Of a DNA stretch of 64,000 bases, positions 40,600 through 50,217 are shown one piece after another (position 1 is the stretch's first letter; every line of letters begins with the position of its first letter). The stretch covers positions 2,914,001 through 2,978,000 of the forward strand of contig OZ240228.1 of the NCBI GenBank assembly GCA_965197795.1, in the 5' to 3' direction. A program made the translations under genes and the position numbers. The stretch comes from WHTK01 sp965197795 (GTDB taxonomy: Bacteria; Chloroflexota; Dehalococcoidia; DSTF01; WHTK01). The notes below the pieces were generated by a model. The model was not told the origin of the DNA. It ran no database searches and saw only the letters and a program-made list of their open reading frames with translations.

Positions 40600-40621
40600 C
40601 GATCCGCCGGTCCGTTTGACC

Positions 40622-41755
40622 CTAGTACGAGTCGAAGAGCTTGCCCCACTCCGTCTTCTTGGCGGCGCCGACCCGGCCGCGGCCGAAGGCGGGGTACCAG
40701 AATAGGTTGTAGTAGAAGTTCGAGGCCCAGTAGCTCCAGGGCACGATCGGCGAGCGCAGCAGCGGCTTCTCCATGAAATGCAGCGGGCCCCAGTAAATCT
40801 GCTTCTGGCCCCAGCTGGCGAAGGTGTCCTCGTCCTTGACGAAGCCGAAGTCGATGTCGGAAACGTCGAGGCCGACGACCTCGATCTCTCGCGGATCGCC
40901 GACGCCGAGACCGCGCTCGTGGCCGAGGCGGATGCACTCGAGAGACATCGGGTCGAAGCCCATCATCTTGGCGGCGACGGCGTCGATCGCCACCATGTCG
41001 CTCGATGCGAGCACCAGGTTCTTGACGTGAGGACGCATGGCGCGCGGGCCGGGGCCATCGCCGGCGATCGTGCCGTCCATCACCGCGAACACGCCGGGGT
41101 GGATCTCCTTCTGAATCGCCAGCAGGTCGACCAGCGTCTTATGGATCTGCGAGTGGGTCCAGTGACGCCGGTAGTGCAGCAACCCGCCGAAGGCGTTCTT
41201 CATCGCGCCCGTCATCGTGGTGAAGACATGCGTCTTCATCGTCGGCAGGTGCACCACGTTGCGTCCAATCAGCGCCTGGGGAATCTCGATCCCGTCCTGG
41301 AAGATATCGTTCAGCACCATCATCTCGGCCTTCGGCGCGTAGCGAACCCAGGGCACGCCTTTGTCCGTCAGATGCGTGCTGGGGATGTTGAACTTTTCCT
41401 GCACCACCTTGTGCTTGTTCTTGACCTCGCCTTCATGCGAGTCGACCACGACGGTGCCGTTGTGGGCCGTGAGGAGGTCTTCGAAGCCCTCCTCACGCAG
41501 CGCTTTGACGATGCCCTCGATCTGCCACGGCGTTGAGGAACAGCCCGGATACCAATGCTGCCAGCTGATGTTGACCTTGAGCGCCGTCGGAGCGGTCTTA
41601 TCGAGCGCCGAGGTGAAATCCGCCATGCGCATGGCACGACCGATATCGTCGACGACTCGTGGCGCGCTGGTGTACAAGACCGCGACCTTCGCGGTCTTGG
41701 GCGCGCGCGGCGTGCCGGATTCTTCACCTTCTACACGTTCGAATTCGGTGGTCAT
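40622..41755 (-). CDS. DUF362 domain protein
   Basis: 377 residues. DUF362 hallmarks: VHLPTMKTHVFTTMTGAMKN, MDGTIAGDGPGPRAM, and SSDMVAIDAVAAKMMG. The domain is often linked to iron-sulfur clusters, but no ferredoxin motif is visible here. ATG 41755 is chosen because AGAGG is six bases upstream. The cellular role is unknown. Confidence 0.8.
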   Translation of the reverse strand: MTTEFERVEGEESGTPRAPKTAKVAVLYTSAPRVVDDIGRAMRMADFTSALDKTAPTALKVNISWQHWYPGCSSTPWQIEGIVKALREEGFEDLLTAHNGTVVVDSHEGEVKNKHKVVQEKFNIPSTHLTDKGVPWVRYAPKAEMMVLNDIFQDGIEIPQALIGRNVVHLPTMKTHVFTTMTGAMKNAFGGLLHYRRHWTHSQIHKTLVDLLAIQKEIHPGVFAVMDGTIAGDGPGPRAMRPHVKNLVLASSDMVAIDAVAAKMMGFDPMSLECIRLGHERGLGVGDPREIEVVGLDVSDIDFGFVKDEDTFASWGQKQIYWGPLHFMEKPLLRSPIVPWSYWASNFYYNLFWYPAFGRGRVGAAKKTEWGKLFDSY

Positions 41756-41856
41756 CGGGTACCTCTGTGGATATCTGGCGGGTTTCATCCAAGTCTCGGC
41801 CCGGATTGAGAGCGTGATTACCCCTCATGATAGCGTCCGCGGCAGACAAGCCACAC

Positions 41857-42792
41857 TCAGGACTGACCCTTAAGGATCTGCCGCGAAAGCTCCACGTCAG
41901 CCTGCATCTGCCGGACCAGGACATCGACGCTCTCGAACTTCAATTCGGGGCGCAGGCGTTGCACCAGCTCTATGCGCATCGATTGGTCGTACAGGTCTTC
42001 GTCGAAGTCGAAGATGAACGTCTCGACGCTGGGGTGCTGGCCGTCGAACTGCGGCCGGATCCCGATGCTGGTGGCCGACTGATAGCGCGACTCGCCGATG
42101 TAAGCCCAGGTCGCGTAAACGCCGAAAGCCGGCAGAGCGCGGTCCGCCGTCACACCGATGTTCGCCGTCGGAAAGCCCAAGTCGCGTCCACGCTGCTCGC
42201 CCGTGACCACCGGCCCCCTCAGCGAATAACGGCGCCCCAGAAGCGCCTCGACCGCCGGCAGGTCACCATCGGCGAGCGCCTTGCGGATCGCCGTCGAGCT
42301 GACCGTGACCTGATCGCTGGCGAGCGGCGCGGGCATCACGACAGCCTCGAAGCCGAGCTCTCTGCCGAGGTCGGCCATCGCATCCGGTGAGCCCTCGCGG
42401 TTGCGTCCGAAGGCGTTGTCAGGCCCCATGATCAGGAGCCGCAGGTCCAGCTCCTCGCGCATAACCCTGACGAAGGCGCGCGGCGCTGTTTCAGCCAGCT
42501 CAGACGTGAACGTCAGCGGCACAACCAGCGCCAACCCGAGCTTACGCAGCAACTCGAGGCGCTCCTCGAGGCTGGTCAAGTACTGCATCGGCTCCTGAGG
42601 CCTCAGCACTCGCACCGGGTCCGGGTAGAGCGTCACGGCGCCCGGTTGTAGACCGGCGGCGGCGGCGCACTTGATCAGGAAGCTAATCAAGTGCTGGTGA
42701 CCGAGATGCACGCCGTCGAAGTTGCCGATCGTGAGGGCGGTGCCTCGGGCCGGCGACAGACGACGCATCTCCTCGCGGGCAAACTCGCTCAT
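41857..42792 (-). CDS. ribF: Bifunctional riboflavin kinase / FMN adenylyltransferase
   Basis: Makes FMN and FAD from riboflavin. 311 residues. The N-terminal adenylyltransferase has TIGNFDGVHLGHQHL (residues 20-34) and RLLIMGPDNAFGRNREG; STAIRKALADGD precedes the C-terminal flavokinase with RGRDLGFPTANI and VETFIFDFDEDLY. Intact and typical. Confidence 0.95.
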   Translation of the reverse strand: MSEFAREEMRRLSPARGTALTIGNFDGVHLGHQHLISFLIKCAAAAGLQPGAVTLYPDPVRVLRPQEPMQYLTSLEERLELLRKLGLALVVPLTFTSELAETAPRAFVRVMREELDLRLLIMGPDNAFGRNREGSPDAMADLGRELGFEAVVMPAPLASDQVTVSSTAIRKALADGDLPAVEALLGRRYSLRGPVVTGEQRGRDLGFPTANIGVTADRALPAFGVYATWAYIGESRYQSATSIGIRPQFDGQHPSVETFIFDFDEDLYDQSMRIELVQRLRPELKFESVDVLVRQMQADVELSRQILKGQS

Positions 42793-42903
42793 CGCAGCGT
42801 CACCGCGAAGCGCTCAGCTTTCCTGTAGAATGAGAGAAGAGGGGATCCTTCAAGGCTGACCAACTTTGATCGTAGCATCGGCGTTGCGCCGGTAACCATT
42901 AGC

Positions 42904-43680
42904 GTGAATCAGTCCGATCCCACTTTCCCCAGGCTGGAAGAGACGCCACCACAGAAGGAGCGGCCCTCGCCGCTTCCTGGCGTCACCTGGAACTTCCGCG
43001 ACATCCTCGTCGGCTTCTTCGCCGCGCTAGTCGTTTTCTTCCTGCTCGGCGCGGTCATCATCGGGGGCGCAATCGCGGCCTTCGATAATGATTCGCTCGA
43101 AACGTCGCTGGCCGAGGTCGTGACCATCGTGCTGCTGGACGTCGTGCTGGTAGTGACGGTCCTGGCGGTGATCTCACGTAAAGGCGGTGGATTGACGGCG
43201 CTGGGCTTCCGTGCTCCGGCACGCGGTTGGCGCCGAATGCTGGGATATGTCGTGCTGGCTTACTTCGCCGCAATTGGGCTGGTCAACATCTACGGCATCG
43301 CCATCGACGTCTTCGGCCTCGAACAATTGGAGCCATCGCAGCAACTGGAAGACGACTTCTACGACCACGACAGTGTCGTGATCCTGACAGGACTGGCCAT
43401 CGTCTTCATGGCGCCCGTGGCCGAGGAGATCTTCTTCCGCGGCTTCATATTCGGCGGCCTGCGACGCTATCTGAACCTGCCGATCGCCGGTCTGATTAGC
43501 GGACTGTTGTTTGCGGCCGCTCACGGCGATCCAGGCCTCATCGTGCCCTTCGCCGGGATTGGCCTGGTCCTCGCTTACCTCTACGAACGCTCCGGGACGC
43601 TGCTCGCGCCAATCGGAGTGCACTTCGTTTTCAACGGCCTGTCCTTCATGCTGTTGATCTTCTTCCCAGAGCTACGCTGA
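42904..43680 (+). CDS. CPBP-family (CAAX) intramembrane protease
   Basis: 258 residues, about seven membrane helices. ABI/CPBP motifs: EEIFFRGFIFGGLRRYL (Glu-Glu-x3-Arg) and FAAAHGD (His), with a final His-containing HFVFNGLSF. Such proteins cleave membrane substrates or have bacteriocin-immunity roles. GTG start at 42904, no clear ribosome binding site. Its 3' end overlaps rdgB by nine bases, convergently. Confidence 0.8.
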   Translation: MNQSDPTFPRLEETPPQKERPSPLPGVTWNFRDILVGFFAALVVFFLLGAVIIGGAIAAFDNDSLETSLAEVVTIVLLDVVLVVTVLAVISRKGGGLTALGFRAPARGWRRMLGYVVLAYFAAIGLVNIYGIAIDVFGLEQLEPSQQLEDDFYDHDSVVILTGLAIVFMAPVAEEIFFRGFIFGGLRRYLNLPIAGLISGLLFAAAHGDPGLIVPFAGIGLVLAYLYERSGTLLAPIGVHFVFNGLSFMLLIFFPELR

Positions 43681-44283
43681 GCTGGCCGCCATCGTCTGCA
43701 ACCGCCGCTGCATCTTGCCGAAGGCGACGCCGCGGTGGCTGATCCGGTTCTTCTCCGCCTCCGGCAACTGAGCCATCGTCACGCCGCGGTCCGGAAACAG
43801 GAACACCGGGTCGTAGCCCCAGCCGTTCGTGCCGGCAGACTCGAAAGCGATCCTGCCTTGGATGACGCCTTGCTCCTCGATCACGCTTCCGTCTGGCAAC
43901 GCGACCACGATCACGCTGAAGAAACGTCCGGTTCGCTTTTCTGCCGGCACGTCCTTGATGGCGTCGAGCAGGATTTCGACGCGTTCCACGTCGTTATTAC
44001 CGTCCCAGCCCTTGAGGTGGTGTTGCGGCCCCGGCTCGCCGTTCAGCGCGTCGACCTCCAGCCCCGAGTCGTCGGCGATCGCAGGCAGCCCGGAGGCCCG
44101 GCAGAAGGCACCAGCCTTGATCCGAGCGTTCTCGGCGTACGTCGTCCCGGTTTCATCGACGTCGATCGATACGCCGACATCAGCGGGAGCCACTACCTGC
44201 CAACCACAGCCGGTCAGCAAGTCACGGAACTCAACGACCTTGCCGGGATTGTTGGTGGCGATGACGAGACGCGGTTGTTCCAC
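43672..44283 (-). CDS. rdgB: RdgB/HAM1 non-canonical purine NTP pyrophosphatase
   Basis: Hydrolyses XTP, ITP and dITP. 203 residues from GTG 44283 (ATNNPGK near the N-terminus). Typical parts: TYAENARIKAGAFCRASGLPA, IADDSGLEVDALNGEPG, NGWGYDPVF and SHRGVAFGKM. The usual S-A-R-Y/W-A-G loop after GEPG is replaced by GPQHHLKGWDGNNDVER, which is unusual. Longer in-frame starts exist but look less likely. Confidence 0.85.
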   Translation of the reverse strand: MEQPRLVIATNNPGKVVEFRDLLTGCGWQVVAPADVGVSIDVDETGTTYAENARIKAGAFCRASGLPAIADDSGLEVDALNGEPGPQHHLKGWDGNNDVERVEILLDAIKDVPAEKRTGRFFSVIVVALPDGSVIEEQGVIQGRIAFESAGTNGWGYDPVFLFPDRGVTMAQLPEAEKNRISHRGVAFGKMQRRLQTMAASSA

Positions 44284-44402
44284 GGCATGAATTCTAGACA
44301 CGAAACGTTTAGACGCGGCATGTTCTCTCTTGATGACAAGGATTAGGATGGTGGTGCTATTCCTGCCGGGATTCCCGACCTGAGCATTCAAAGGAGGCAG
44401 CC

Positions 44403-45428
44403 ATGAGTAACCTGGACGAACTGATCAAGACCGCTCGTGAGATGGTAGCAGCAGAGAAGGGCATTCTCGCAGCCGACGAAAGCTCGGGCACCATCAAGCG
44501 CCGCTTCGACGCCATCGGCGTCGAGAGCAGCGAGGACAACCGACGCGACTACCGCGAACTGCTGTTCCGGACCGATGGCGCCAACAAGTTCATCAGCGGC
44601 GTCATCCTCTACGACGAGACGATTCGCCAGCACGGCGCCGACGGGACGCGGCTGGTCAAAGTCCTCACCGACCAGGGCATCATCCCCGGCATCAAGGTCG
44701 ACGCCGGCACGAAGCCGCTGTCCGGCGCCGGGGATGAGCTGATCACCGAGGGCCTCGATGGCCTGCGCGAGCGCCTCGCCGAGTACAAAGAGCTGGGCGC
44801 ACGCTTCGCCAAATGGCGCGCCGTGATCACGATCGGTGACGGCATCCCGTCCGACTATTGCATCGAAGTCAACGCGCAGGCGCTGGCCCGTTACGCGGCT
44901 TTGTGCCAGGAGGCCGGCATCGTCCCCATCGTCGAGCCCGAGGTCCTGATGGACGGCGACCACACGATCGACGCCTGCTTCGACGCGACCCGACGCACGC
45001 TGCACGCCGTTTACAACCAGCTCATGCTGCAGCGCATCGACCTGCCGGGCACGATCCTCAAGCCGAACATGGTGCTCTCCGGCAAAGACGCGTCCAAGCG
45101 AGCGCCCACCGAGGAAGTCGCGCGCCAGACCGTCGACTGCTTCAAGGAGACAGTGCCGGCCTCGGTGCCGGGCATCGCCTTCCTCTCAGGCGGCCAGTCG
45201 GACGAAGAAGCCACCGTCAATCTGGATGCGATCAACCGCTACGCGGCCAAGGCCGGTGCTCCGTGGCAGCTGACGTATTCCTACGGTCGCGGCCTGCAAG
45301 CAGCGCCGCAGAAGACGTGGTCCGGCAAAGCGGAGAACAAGGACGCGGCTCAGAAGGCGTTCCATCACCGCGCCATGCTCACGTCCGCGGCGCGCCAGGG
45401 CAAGTACTCGCCGGCGATGGAGAAATAG
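44403..45428 (+). CDS. Class I fructose-bisphosphate aldolase
   Basis: Schiff-base aldolase, 341 residues. LAADESSGTIKRRFDAIG at about residues 22-39, KWRAVITIGDGIPSDYCIEV (first Lys region), IVEPEVLMDGDH, and the Schiff-base Lys in TILKPNMVLSG. Near 265, FLSGGQSDEEATVNL is the phosphate loop. AGGAGGCAGCC precedes ATG. Convergent with glpX across a shared terminator; together they serve glycolysis or gluconeogenesis. Confidence 0.95.
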   Translation: MSNLDELIKTAREMVAAEKGILAADESSGTIKRRFDAIGVESSEDNRRDYRELLFRTDGANKFISGVILYDETIRQHGADGTRLVKVLTDQGIIPGIKVDAGTKPLSGAGDELITEGLDGLRERLAEYKELGARFAKWRAVITIGDGIPSDYCIEVNAQALARYAALCQEAGIVPIVEPEVLMDGDHTIDACFDATRRTLHAVYNQLMLQRIDLPGTILKPNMVLSGKDASKRAPTEEVARQTVDCFKETVPASVPGIAFLSGGQSDEEATVNLDAINRYAAKAGAPWQLTYSYGRGLQAAPQKTWSGKAENKDAAQKAFHHRAMLTSAARQGKYSPAMEK

Positions 45429-45458
45429 ACGGCGAGATTCACAGCGCGAGCGAAAAGA

Positions 45459-45486
45459 AGAGGCCGTCTTGATCGAGACGGCCTCT
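45459..45486. terminator. Bidirectional terminator between fba and glpX
   Basis: Perfect 11-bp stem AGAGGCCGTCT / AGACGGCCTCT, 6-base loop. T-rich on the minus side (TTCTTTTC), weak on the plus side (CTGTTTC). It separates the converging aldolase and FBPase genes. Confidence 0.75.
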
Positions 45487-45506
45487 CTGTTTCCCTTCGG
45501 CGCTGC

Positions 45507-46499
45507 CTACTGGAAGCGGACCTTGTCCAGCCGCGAGAAGTCGTGCAGAGCGTCGATCCAGCGAATCGTGCCAGAGCGAGAGCGCATGACCAGCGACTGG
45601 GTCGAGGCGCCATTGGCCATGACGTTGACGCCGCGCAGCAGCTCGCCGGTGCTGGCGCCGGTCGCGGCGAAAAAGACATCATCGCCGCCGACGAGCTCCT
45701 CCGTGTTGTAGACGTGGTCTAGATCGAGGCCCGCGTCGAGGCATTTCTGGCGCTCTTCATCATCGCGCGGCCACGGCTTGCAGAGGATCTCGCCGCCAGT
45801 GCAGCGCAATGCCGCCGCGGTGATCACGCCTTCCGGTGTGCCGCCGATCCCCATCAGAACGTCGATTTCACTCTCCGGCAGCGCGGCCTGGATGCCTGCC
45901 GCGACGTCGCCGTCCGTGATCATCTTGACGCGTGCTCCGGCTGCCCGTACATCCTTGAGCAGGTCGGCGTGCCGAGGCCGGTCCAGCATGACAACGGTCA
46001 CTTCAGACACCTGCTTCCCGAGGGCTTTGGCGACCTTCGTAAGGTTGTCGGCCACCGGCGCGTCGATGTCGATTGCGCCGCGCGCCGCGGGCCCTACCGC
46101 GATCTTGTCCATGTAGAAGACTTCTTTAGCGACGTTCATGCTATCGCGCGCCGACATCGCGATGACGGCGATCGCGCCCGCAAGCCCCTTCGAGAGCAGG
46201 GTCGTGCCGTCGATCGGGTCGACCGCGATGTCGACCTTGGGGTCGGAGCCGTCGCCGATGTGCTCGCCGTTGTAGAGCATCGGCGCTTCGTCCTTCTCCC
46301 CCTCACCGATGACCACGACGCCGTCCATGTTGATGCCGTCCAGCGTGTGCCGCATGGCGTCCACGGCAGCCTGATCGACCAGCTCCTTGTTGCCCTGCCC
46401 CATGTGGCGCACGGCCGACAGGGCGGCGGCCTCGGTCACCCTGACCAGCTCCATCGCCAAGTTGCGTTCTATTGGTTGACGGTCTGTTCTTTGAGCCAT
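45507..46499 (-). CDS. glpX: Class II fructose-1,6-bisphosphatase (GlpX)
   Basis: Gluconeogenic phosphatase, 330 residues. VVIGEGEKDEAPMLYNGE, DIAVDPIDGTTLLSKGLAGA (the Li-sensitive phosphatase metal site) and LMGIGGTPEGVITAAALRCTGG are GlpX signatures. ATG 46499 has AGAGGGGGCG upstream; the ORF's extra 15 residues are probably not coding. Confidence 0.95.
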   Translation of the reverse strand: MAQRTDRQPIERNLAMELVRVTEAAALSAVRHMGQGNKELVDQAAVDAMRHTLDGINMDGVVVIGEGEKDEAPMLYNGEHIGDGSDPKVDIAVDPIDGTTLLSKGLAGAIAVIAMSARDSMNVAKEVFYMDKIAVGPAARGAIDIDAPVADNLTKVAKALGKQVSEVTVVMLDRPRHADLLKDVRAAGARVKMITDGDVAAGIQAALPESEIDVLMGIGGTPEGVITAAALRCTGGEILCKPWPRDDEERQKCLDAGLDLDHVYNTEELVGGDDVFFAATGASTGELLRGVNVMANGASTQSLVMRSRSGTIRWIDALHDFSRLDKVRFQ

Positions 46500-46628
46500 A
46501 ACGCCCCCTCTGTGGACACGGCAGCATGAGCTGGGCCACGCCACCAGTCAAAACGTGCCGCAAAGCTTGCCGCGTTACAGAGATTCCGTAAAGAGGAGTC
46601 AGGAAGTGCTTCCGTAGCACCGCAGGTA

Positions 46629-47321
46629 TTACTGCTCGAAGCCCTCACGGCGCAGGAACTCGTCGCGCTCGTAATCTTCCTCGGCGCGTTGCTCTGCGGC
46701 GTCTTTCGTCAGCTCCAGTTGCTCCGCGATCGCTTCGTCCAGGCGCTTGCCGTACTCCTCGGCTGCCTGCGGGATGCGCGCCTCCATGACGCGGTCGAGC
46801 ATCGCGTAGTAGTTGCCGCCGAGGTAGTGCAGCGGCTTCGTATCGTTGTCCGTGAGCGTCCAGTGATCATCGAAGGCCTCGTCGTCCGCCTGCACCGCCA
46901 CGACGCGCGCGGTGACAAGGAAGTGGTCACCGGTTTCGATCATGTCTTCGACGGCGCATTCGATCCAGCCGACGCAGCCCTCCAGCAGCACCGTACCCAC
47001 CCGCCGCGCCCGGAAGGTCGGCAGGTTGGTCAGCTCCAGCTTGTCGAAGTCGACGCCGCTCAACGTGCCGAGGTACTGCACGTGATGCAGCAGCTCCCGG
47101 CCCGGGATGTTGATCGCGAACTCGTTCGTCTTGCGAATGACGTCCGTGGTGTAGCGCTCCGGGTGCACGGCGATCCCGATCATGGGTGGCACGATGCTGA
47201 GGTTCATCGCGTAAGCCACGGGCATGACGTTGGCCCGGCCGCGGTAGCTTGTCGAAACGAGCAGCACGGGGCCGCCACCAAGCAACCGCCGCGCGTCGAG
47301 CTCGTCAAGGTTACGTCTCAC
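46629..47321 (-). CDS. Flavin reductase-like FMN-binding protein
   Basis: 230 residues. N-terminal flavin reductase domain with VLLVSTSYRGRANVMPVAYA and PMIGIAVHPERYTTDVIRKT, NEFAINIP, and a Gly/Cys core (LEGCVGWIECAVEDMIETGD). The C-terminal extension of about 45 residues is charged and helical (EQLELTKDAAEQRAEEDYER). Likely an NAD(P)H:FMN reductase or unspecified redox partner; substrate unknown. Confidence 0.8.
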   Translation of the reverse strand: MRRNLDELDARRLLGGGPVLLVSTSYRGRANVMPVAYAMNLSIVPPMIGIAVHPERYTTDVIRKTNEFAINIPGRELLHHVQYLGTLSGVDFDKLELTNLPTFRARRVGTVLLEGCVGWIECAVEDMIETGDHFLVTARVVAVQADDEAFDDHWTLTDNDTKPLHYLGGNYYAMLDRVMEARIPQAAEEYGKRLDEAIAEQLELTKDAAEQRAEEDYERDEFLRREGFEQ

Positions 47322-47340
47322 GCATGGATTATACGGGCCG

Positions 47341-48045
47341 TCACTCGCGCCACTCGCTCGACCGCGAACCAGCCTCCATGAGCCTCATGAAGTCGTCCCA
47401 AGTCTTGCCAGCTTCGTCTTCGAAACGCTCATCGCTGGGCTGTAGTGCTTCCATACGGTCGAGCCGGAAGTTGCGGAAATCCTGACGCAGCTCGCACCAC
47501 GCCGTCAGCATCCAGGTGTAGCCGAAGAACGCCAGCGCCAGTGGCCTCACGGTTTGTTCGGTGAGGACGTCGGCCGCGTCGCGATAGGCCATCGCTGCTT
47601 TGCGCTTCTGCTCGATCGCCTCGCGCAGCTAGCCGAGGCGGCTGGCGACGTCCGACGGTACGTGAAATCCCGGCGCAAACAGGCGCGAATCGAGCGCCCG
47701 CTCTTTGAGGTCGTCCGGCAGGACGGCGGCGATTCGCCGCAGCGCCGACTCGGCGGCGCGTCCCAGGTCGCTGTCGGCCCAGCTATTCACGACGCGGGTG
47801 CCGAGCACGAGCGCCTCCACTTCGTCTCGAGTAAACATCAGCGGCGGCAGGTCAAAACCGCGACGCAGCATGTAGCCGACACCCGCCTCACCTTCGATCG
47901 GCACACCGGAGAGCACGAGATCGCGGACGTCGCGATAGACGGTGCGCTCGGAGACCTCGAGGGCGCGCGCCAGCTCCGCGGCCGTCGTCACGCGGCGGCC
48001 GCGGATGAACTGGATGATCTGGAAGAGACGGTCAGCCCGCCGCAT
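47341..48045 (-). pseudogene. DeoR-type HTH / WYL-domain regulator with in-frame TAG
   Basis: Transcription factor of about 234 residues. HTH: RLFQIIQFIRGRRVTTAAEL, then EVSERTVYRDVRDL. The WYL-like region follows (MAYRDAADVLTEQTVRPLAL, GYTWMLTAWCELRQDFRNFR). The frame runs straight through except for a TAG at 47629-47631, between SDVASRLG and LREAIEQKRK, where a Glu codon (GAG) would be natural. A single G-to-T change, or an error, explains it. Its partner VOC gene is seven bases upstream. Confidence 0.75.
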
Positions 48046-48052
48046 TGTTCAC

Positions 48053-48415
48053 CTACTGCGGCTTGTATTCCATTAGCTGGGCGTAGTTGCCATCCGGGTC
48101 GAGGAAGGTCGAGATGACACCACCCCAGAACTCGCGCCCTTCCTTGCGGATGAACTGCACGCCCTGGGCCTCCAGCCGCGCCTGCTCTGCCTTCAGGTCA
48201 TCAACGAAGAGGTTGATCAACACGCGGTGCGGCTCTTTAGCCTGGCCCTTTGTCTCGCTGTGGCCATCGATGATAAACATGGCGCCTTCACCAACTATGA
48301 ACGCGTGCTCACCGATCTGCGGGTTGGCCTGCAGTTGGACGACGTCGCGATAGAAATCGCCCAGACGCTGTGGGTCCTCGCTGGTGATGTTGAGGACGAA
48401 CTGGGTAACTTGCAT
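48053..48415 (-). CDS. VOC-family (glyoxalase-like) protein
   Basis: 120 residues. FVLNITSEDPQRLGDFYRDV at the start and FWGGVISTFLDPDGNYAQLM at the end form the paired beta-alpha-beta-beta-beta units. ATG 48415 follows GGAG; the ten extra upstream residues are unlikely. It lies seven bases before the WYL regulator and is probably in its operon. Substrate unknown. Confidence 0.8.
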   Translation of the reverse strand: MQVTQFVLNITSEDPQRLGDFYRDVVQLQANPQIGEHAFIVGEGAMFIIDGHSETKGQAKEPHRVLINLFVDDLKAEQARLEAQGVQFIRKEGREFWGGVISTFLDPDGNYAQLMEYKPQ

Positions 48416-48533
48416 TGGATGCTCCTTCTCAAAGAATGCCAACATCCTACCGAGGTCATGCTGACAGCGTAATGTCAGGAGGATCAGCTTTAGCGAATGA
48501 CTGCTGACATCATAGTGGCAGGAATGTTGTCAG

Positions 48534-49247
48534 CTAATACAACCCCAGCTCGGCTTTGACCAGCGCCACCGCGGCAACGCAAGCGGTCTCCAGCCGCAGC
48601 ACCCGCTCGCCAATGTGGACCATCGAGAACCCGGCAGCGCGTAGCAGGTCGCGTTCTTGCGCCGACCAGCCGCGTTCCGGCCCCAACGCCAGCGCCACCG
48701 GGGCATGGACGGCAAGGCTTGCAAGGGACTGAGACGCCTCGTAGTTGTCCAGCGCCAGACAGCACGCCGCGGATGGTAGGTCATCAACGGCGTCGCTCAG
48801 CGACTGCCCCACAGTCACCTCGGGAAGCCGAGTCGAAAACGCCTGCGCCGCTCCGTCGATCAGGTGACCCCGCCACTCGTCCGTGGTCCACAGCTTGCTG
48901 CGGGCGTAGCTAGCCTCGCCGCGACTGGACCCCACGAAGTGCATCGTCTCCACCCCGAAGGTCGTCGCTTCTTCGAGAATCTTGCGGGCCGTCTGCGGTC
49001 GCGGCAAGCCGACGATCAGCGCGATCGGGTCGAGCGCCGGCGGTTCATTCGCCCAGGAGAACTCAAGCCGGATCGACTCCTCATCGATTGAACCAATCGT
49101 CGCCTTTCCTCGCGGCCCGTTGAGCAGGCCGGCGTCGAATGTGTCACCGACACCGCAGCGCAGAACTTCGAGGACGTGTCGGACTCGCCGATCGCCCCGC
49201 GATAGCGGCAGCAACGTTTCACCCGGCTCGAAAAGGACGATGTTCAT
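48534..49247 (-). CDS. rsmE: 16S rRNA m3U1498 methyltransferase RsmE
   Basis: SPOUT methyltransferase of 237 residues. RRVRHVLEVLRCGVGDTFDA near the N-terminus (PUA-like domain). The knot part contains LALGPERGWSAQERDLLRAAGF and VLRLETACVAAVALVKAELG, the standard RsmE end. Intact. Confidence 0.92.
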   Translation of the reverse strand: MNIVLFEPGETLLPLSRGDRRVRHVLEVLRCGVGDTFDAGLLNGPRGKATIGSIDEESIRLEFSWANEPPALDPIALIVGLPRPQTARKILEEATTFGVETMHFVGSSRGEASYARSKLWTTDEWRGHLIDGAAQAFSTRLPEVTVGQSLSDAVDDLPSAACCLALDNYEASQSLASLAVHAPVALALGPERGWSAQERDLLRAAGFSMVHIGERVLRLETACVAAVALVKAELGLY

Positions 49248-49335
49248 CGCAGTTACTCTAAGCCAGTCCTCGGCCGACTGGCCTGCGGACCTCCTGAGCT
49301 GCCAGCGATTGCTCAGCCGGGGTTTGATCGGCGCG

Positions 49336-50094
49336 TCAGGATGCGGGCTCGCGGGCGATGATTACGACCTGCAGCAGGACTTCGTCCTTGGCTTTTGCGA
49401 TCGTCACCTGGGGTGGGTCGATGCCGAAGTCGGACATGAGGAACTGCGTGTCAGCCGTAGCCGTAAGGATGTCATCCGCCTGCCGTGCCAGCACCGTAAA
49501 CGTGATGGGCAGCGAGACGTCTTTGATCGTCATCGTGCCCGACAATGCCAAGCTCGTCTCCTCACCTTCGATATAACCAGCCGGGAAGGCGTCAATGCTC
49601 TCGATAACGAACTCGGCGTACTGATACTGATTCGTCTCCAGAACGTTTCTGCGCAGATAGTTGTCACGCCGAGACTCGTCCGTCCGCAGCGTGCTGAGAT
49701 CAACTGTGAAGCTCGACTCGAGGCCACCGAAGAGACCCTCAGGCGTCAGGTAGATCTCGCCGGTCACATCAGTCGAGACGCCGACTGCGGTCGCCGGTAG
49801 CTCGCTTAGTGTCTCTTCGACGACGTACTTCGCGCTCGAATCGCCCGATACAACCACGAATCGACGTACGCCTTCCGGGAGGTCGACGTCGGCGACGGTC
49901 TGGGCTGTATCGGTTGGCCCCTCGGTCGGCGAGACGTCTGCAGCGGCGGGTCCCACGGTGGGGATCGCCGGCGCCTCGGTCAGCAGATTGGGGTCATCGC
50001 TGCGCAGCGTCCATACGACGGCCGCGCCAACAATTACGATCGCGACGGCGGCGAGCACGCCACCTACCAGAAAAAGGAGGCGGGGTCGTTTCAT
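49336..50094 (-). CDS. YceI-family protein with N-terminal membrane anchor
   Basis: 252 residues. A helix at residues 8-28 (FLVGGVLAAVAIVIVGAAVV) is an uncleaved or cleaved signal. A Pro/Thr/Asp linker leads to the YceI lipocalin-like barrel: SSAKYVVEETLSELPATAV, VDLSTLRTDESRRDNYLR, and TMTIKDVSLPITFTV. The barrel probably binds an isoprenoid or polyprenyl-like molecule outside the membrane. Confidence 0.88.
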   Translation of the reverse strand: MKRPRLLFLVGGVLAAVAIVIVGAAVVWTLRSDDPNLLTEAPAIPTVGPAAADVSPTEGPTDTAQTVADVDLPEGVRRFVVVSGDSSAKYVVEETLSELPATAVGVSTDVTGEIYLTPEGLFGGLESSFTVDLSTLRTDESRRDNYLRRNVLETNQYQYAEFVIESIDAFPAGYIEGEETSLALSGTMTIKDVSLPITFTVLARQADDILTATADTQFLMSDFGIDPPQVTIAKAKDEVLLQVVIIAREPAS

Positions 50095-50217
50095 CTTTCA
50101 CTCCTAGCGTCACCGGTGACCGTAGGCGAGGCCGATTAGGCGGCGATATCTGATCCAGACGCATCGGATTCTAGGATGCCTGGTTCGGCAGGAATTTAAA
50201 TGAACCCTAAAGGCGCC

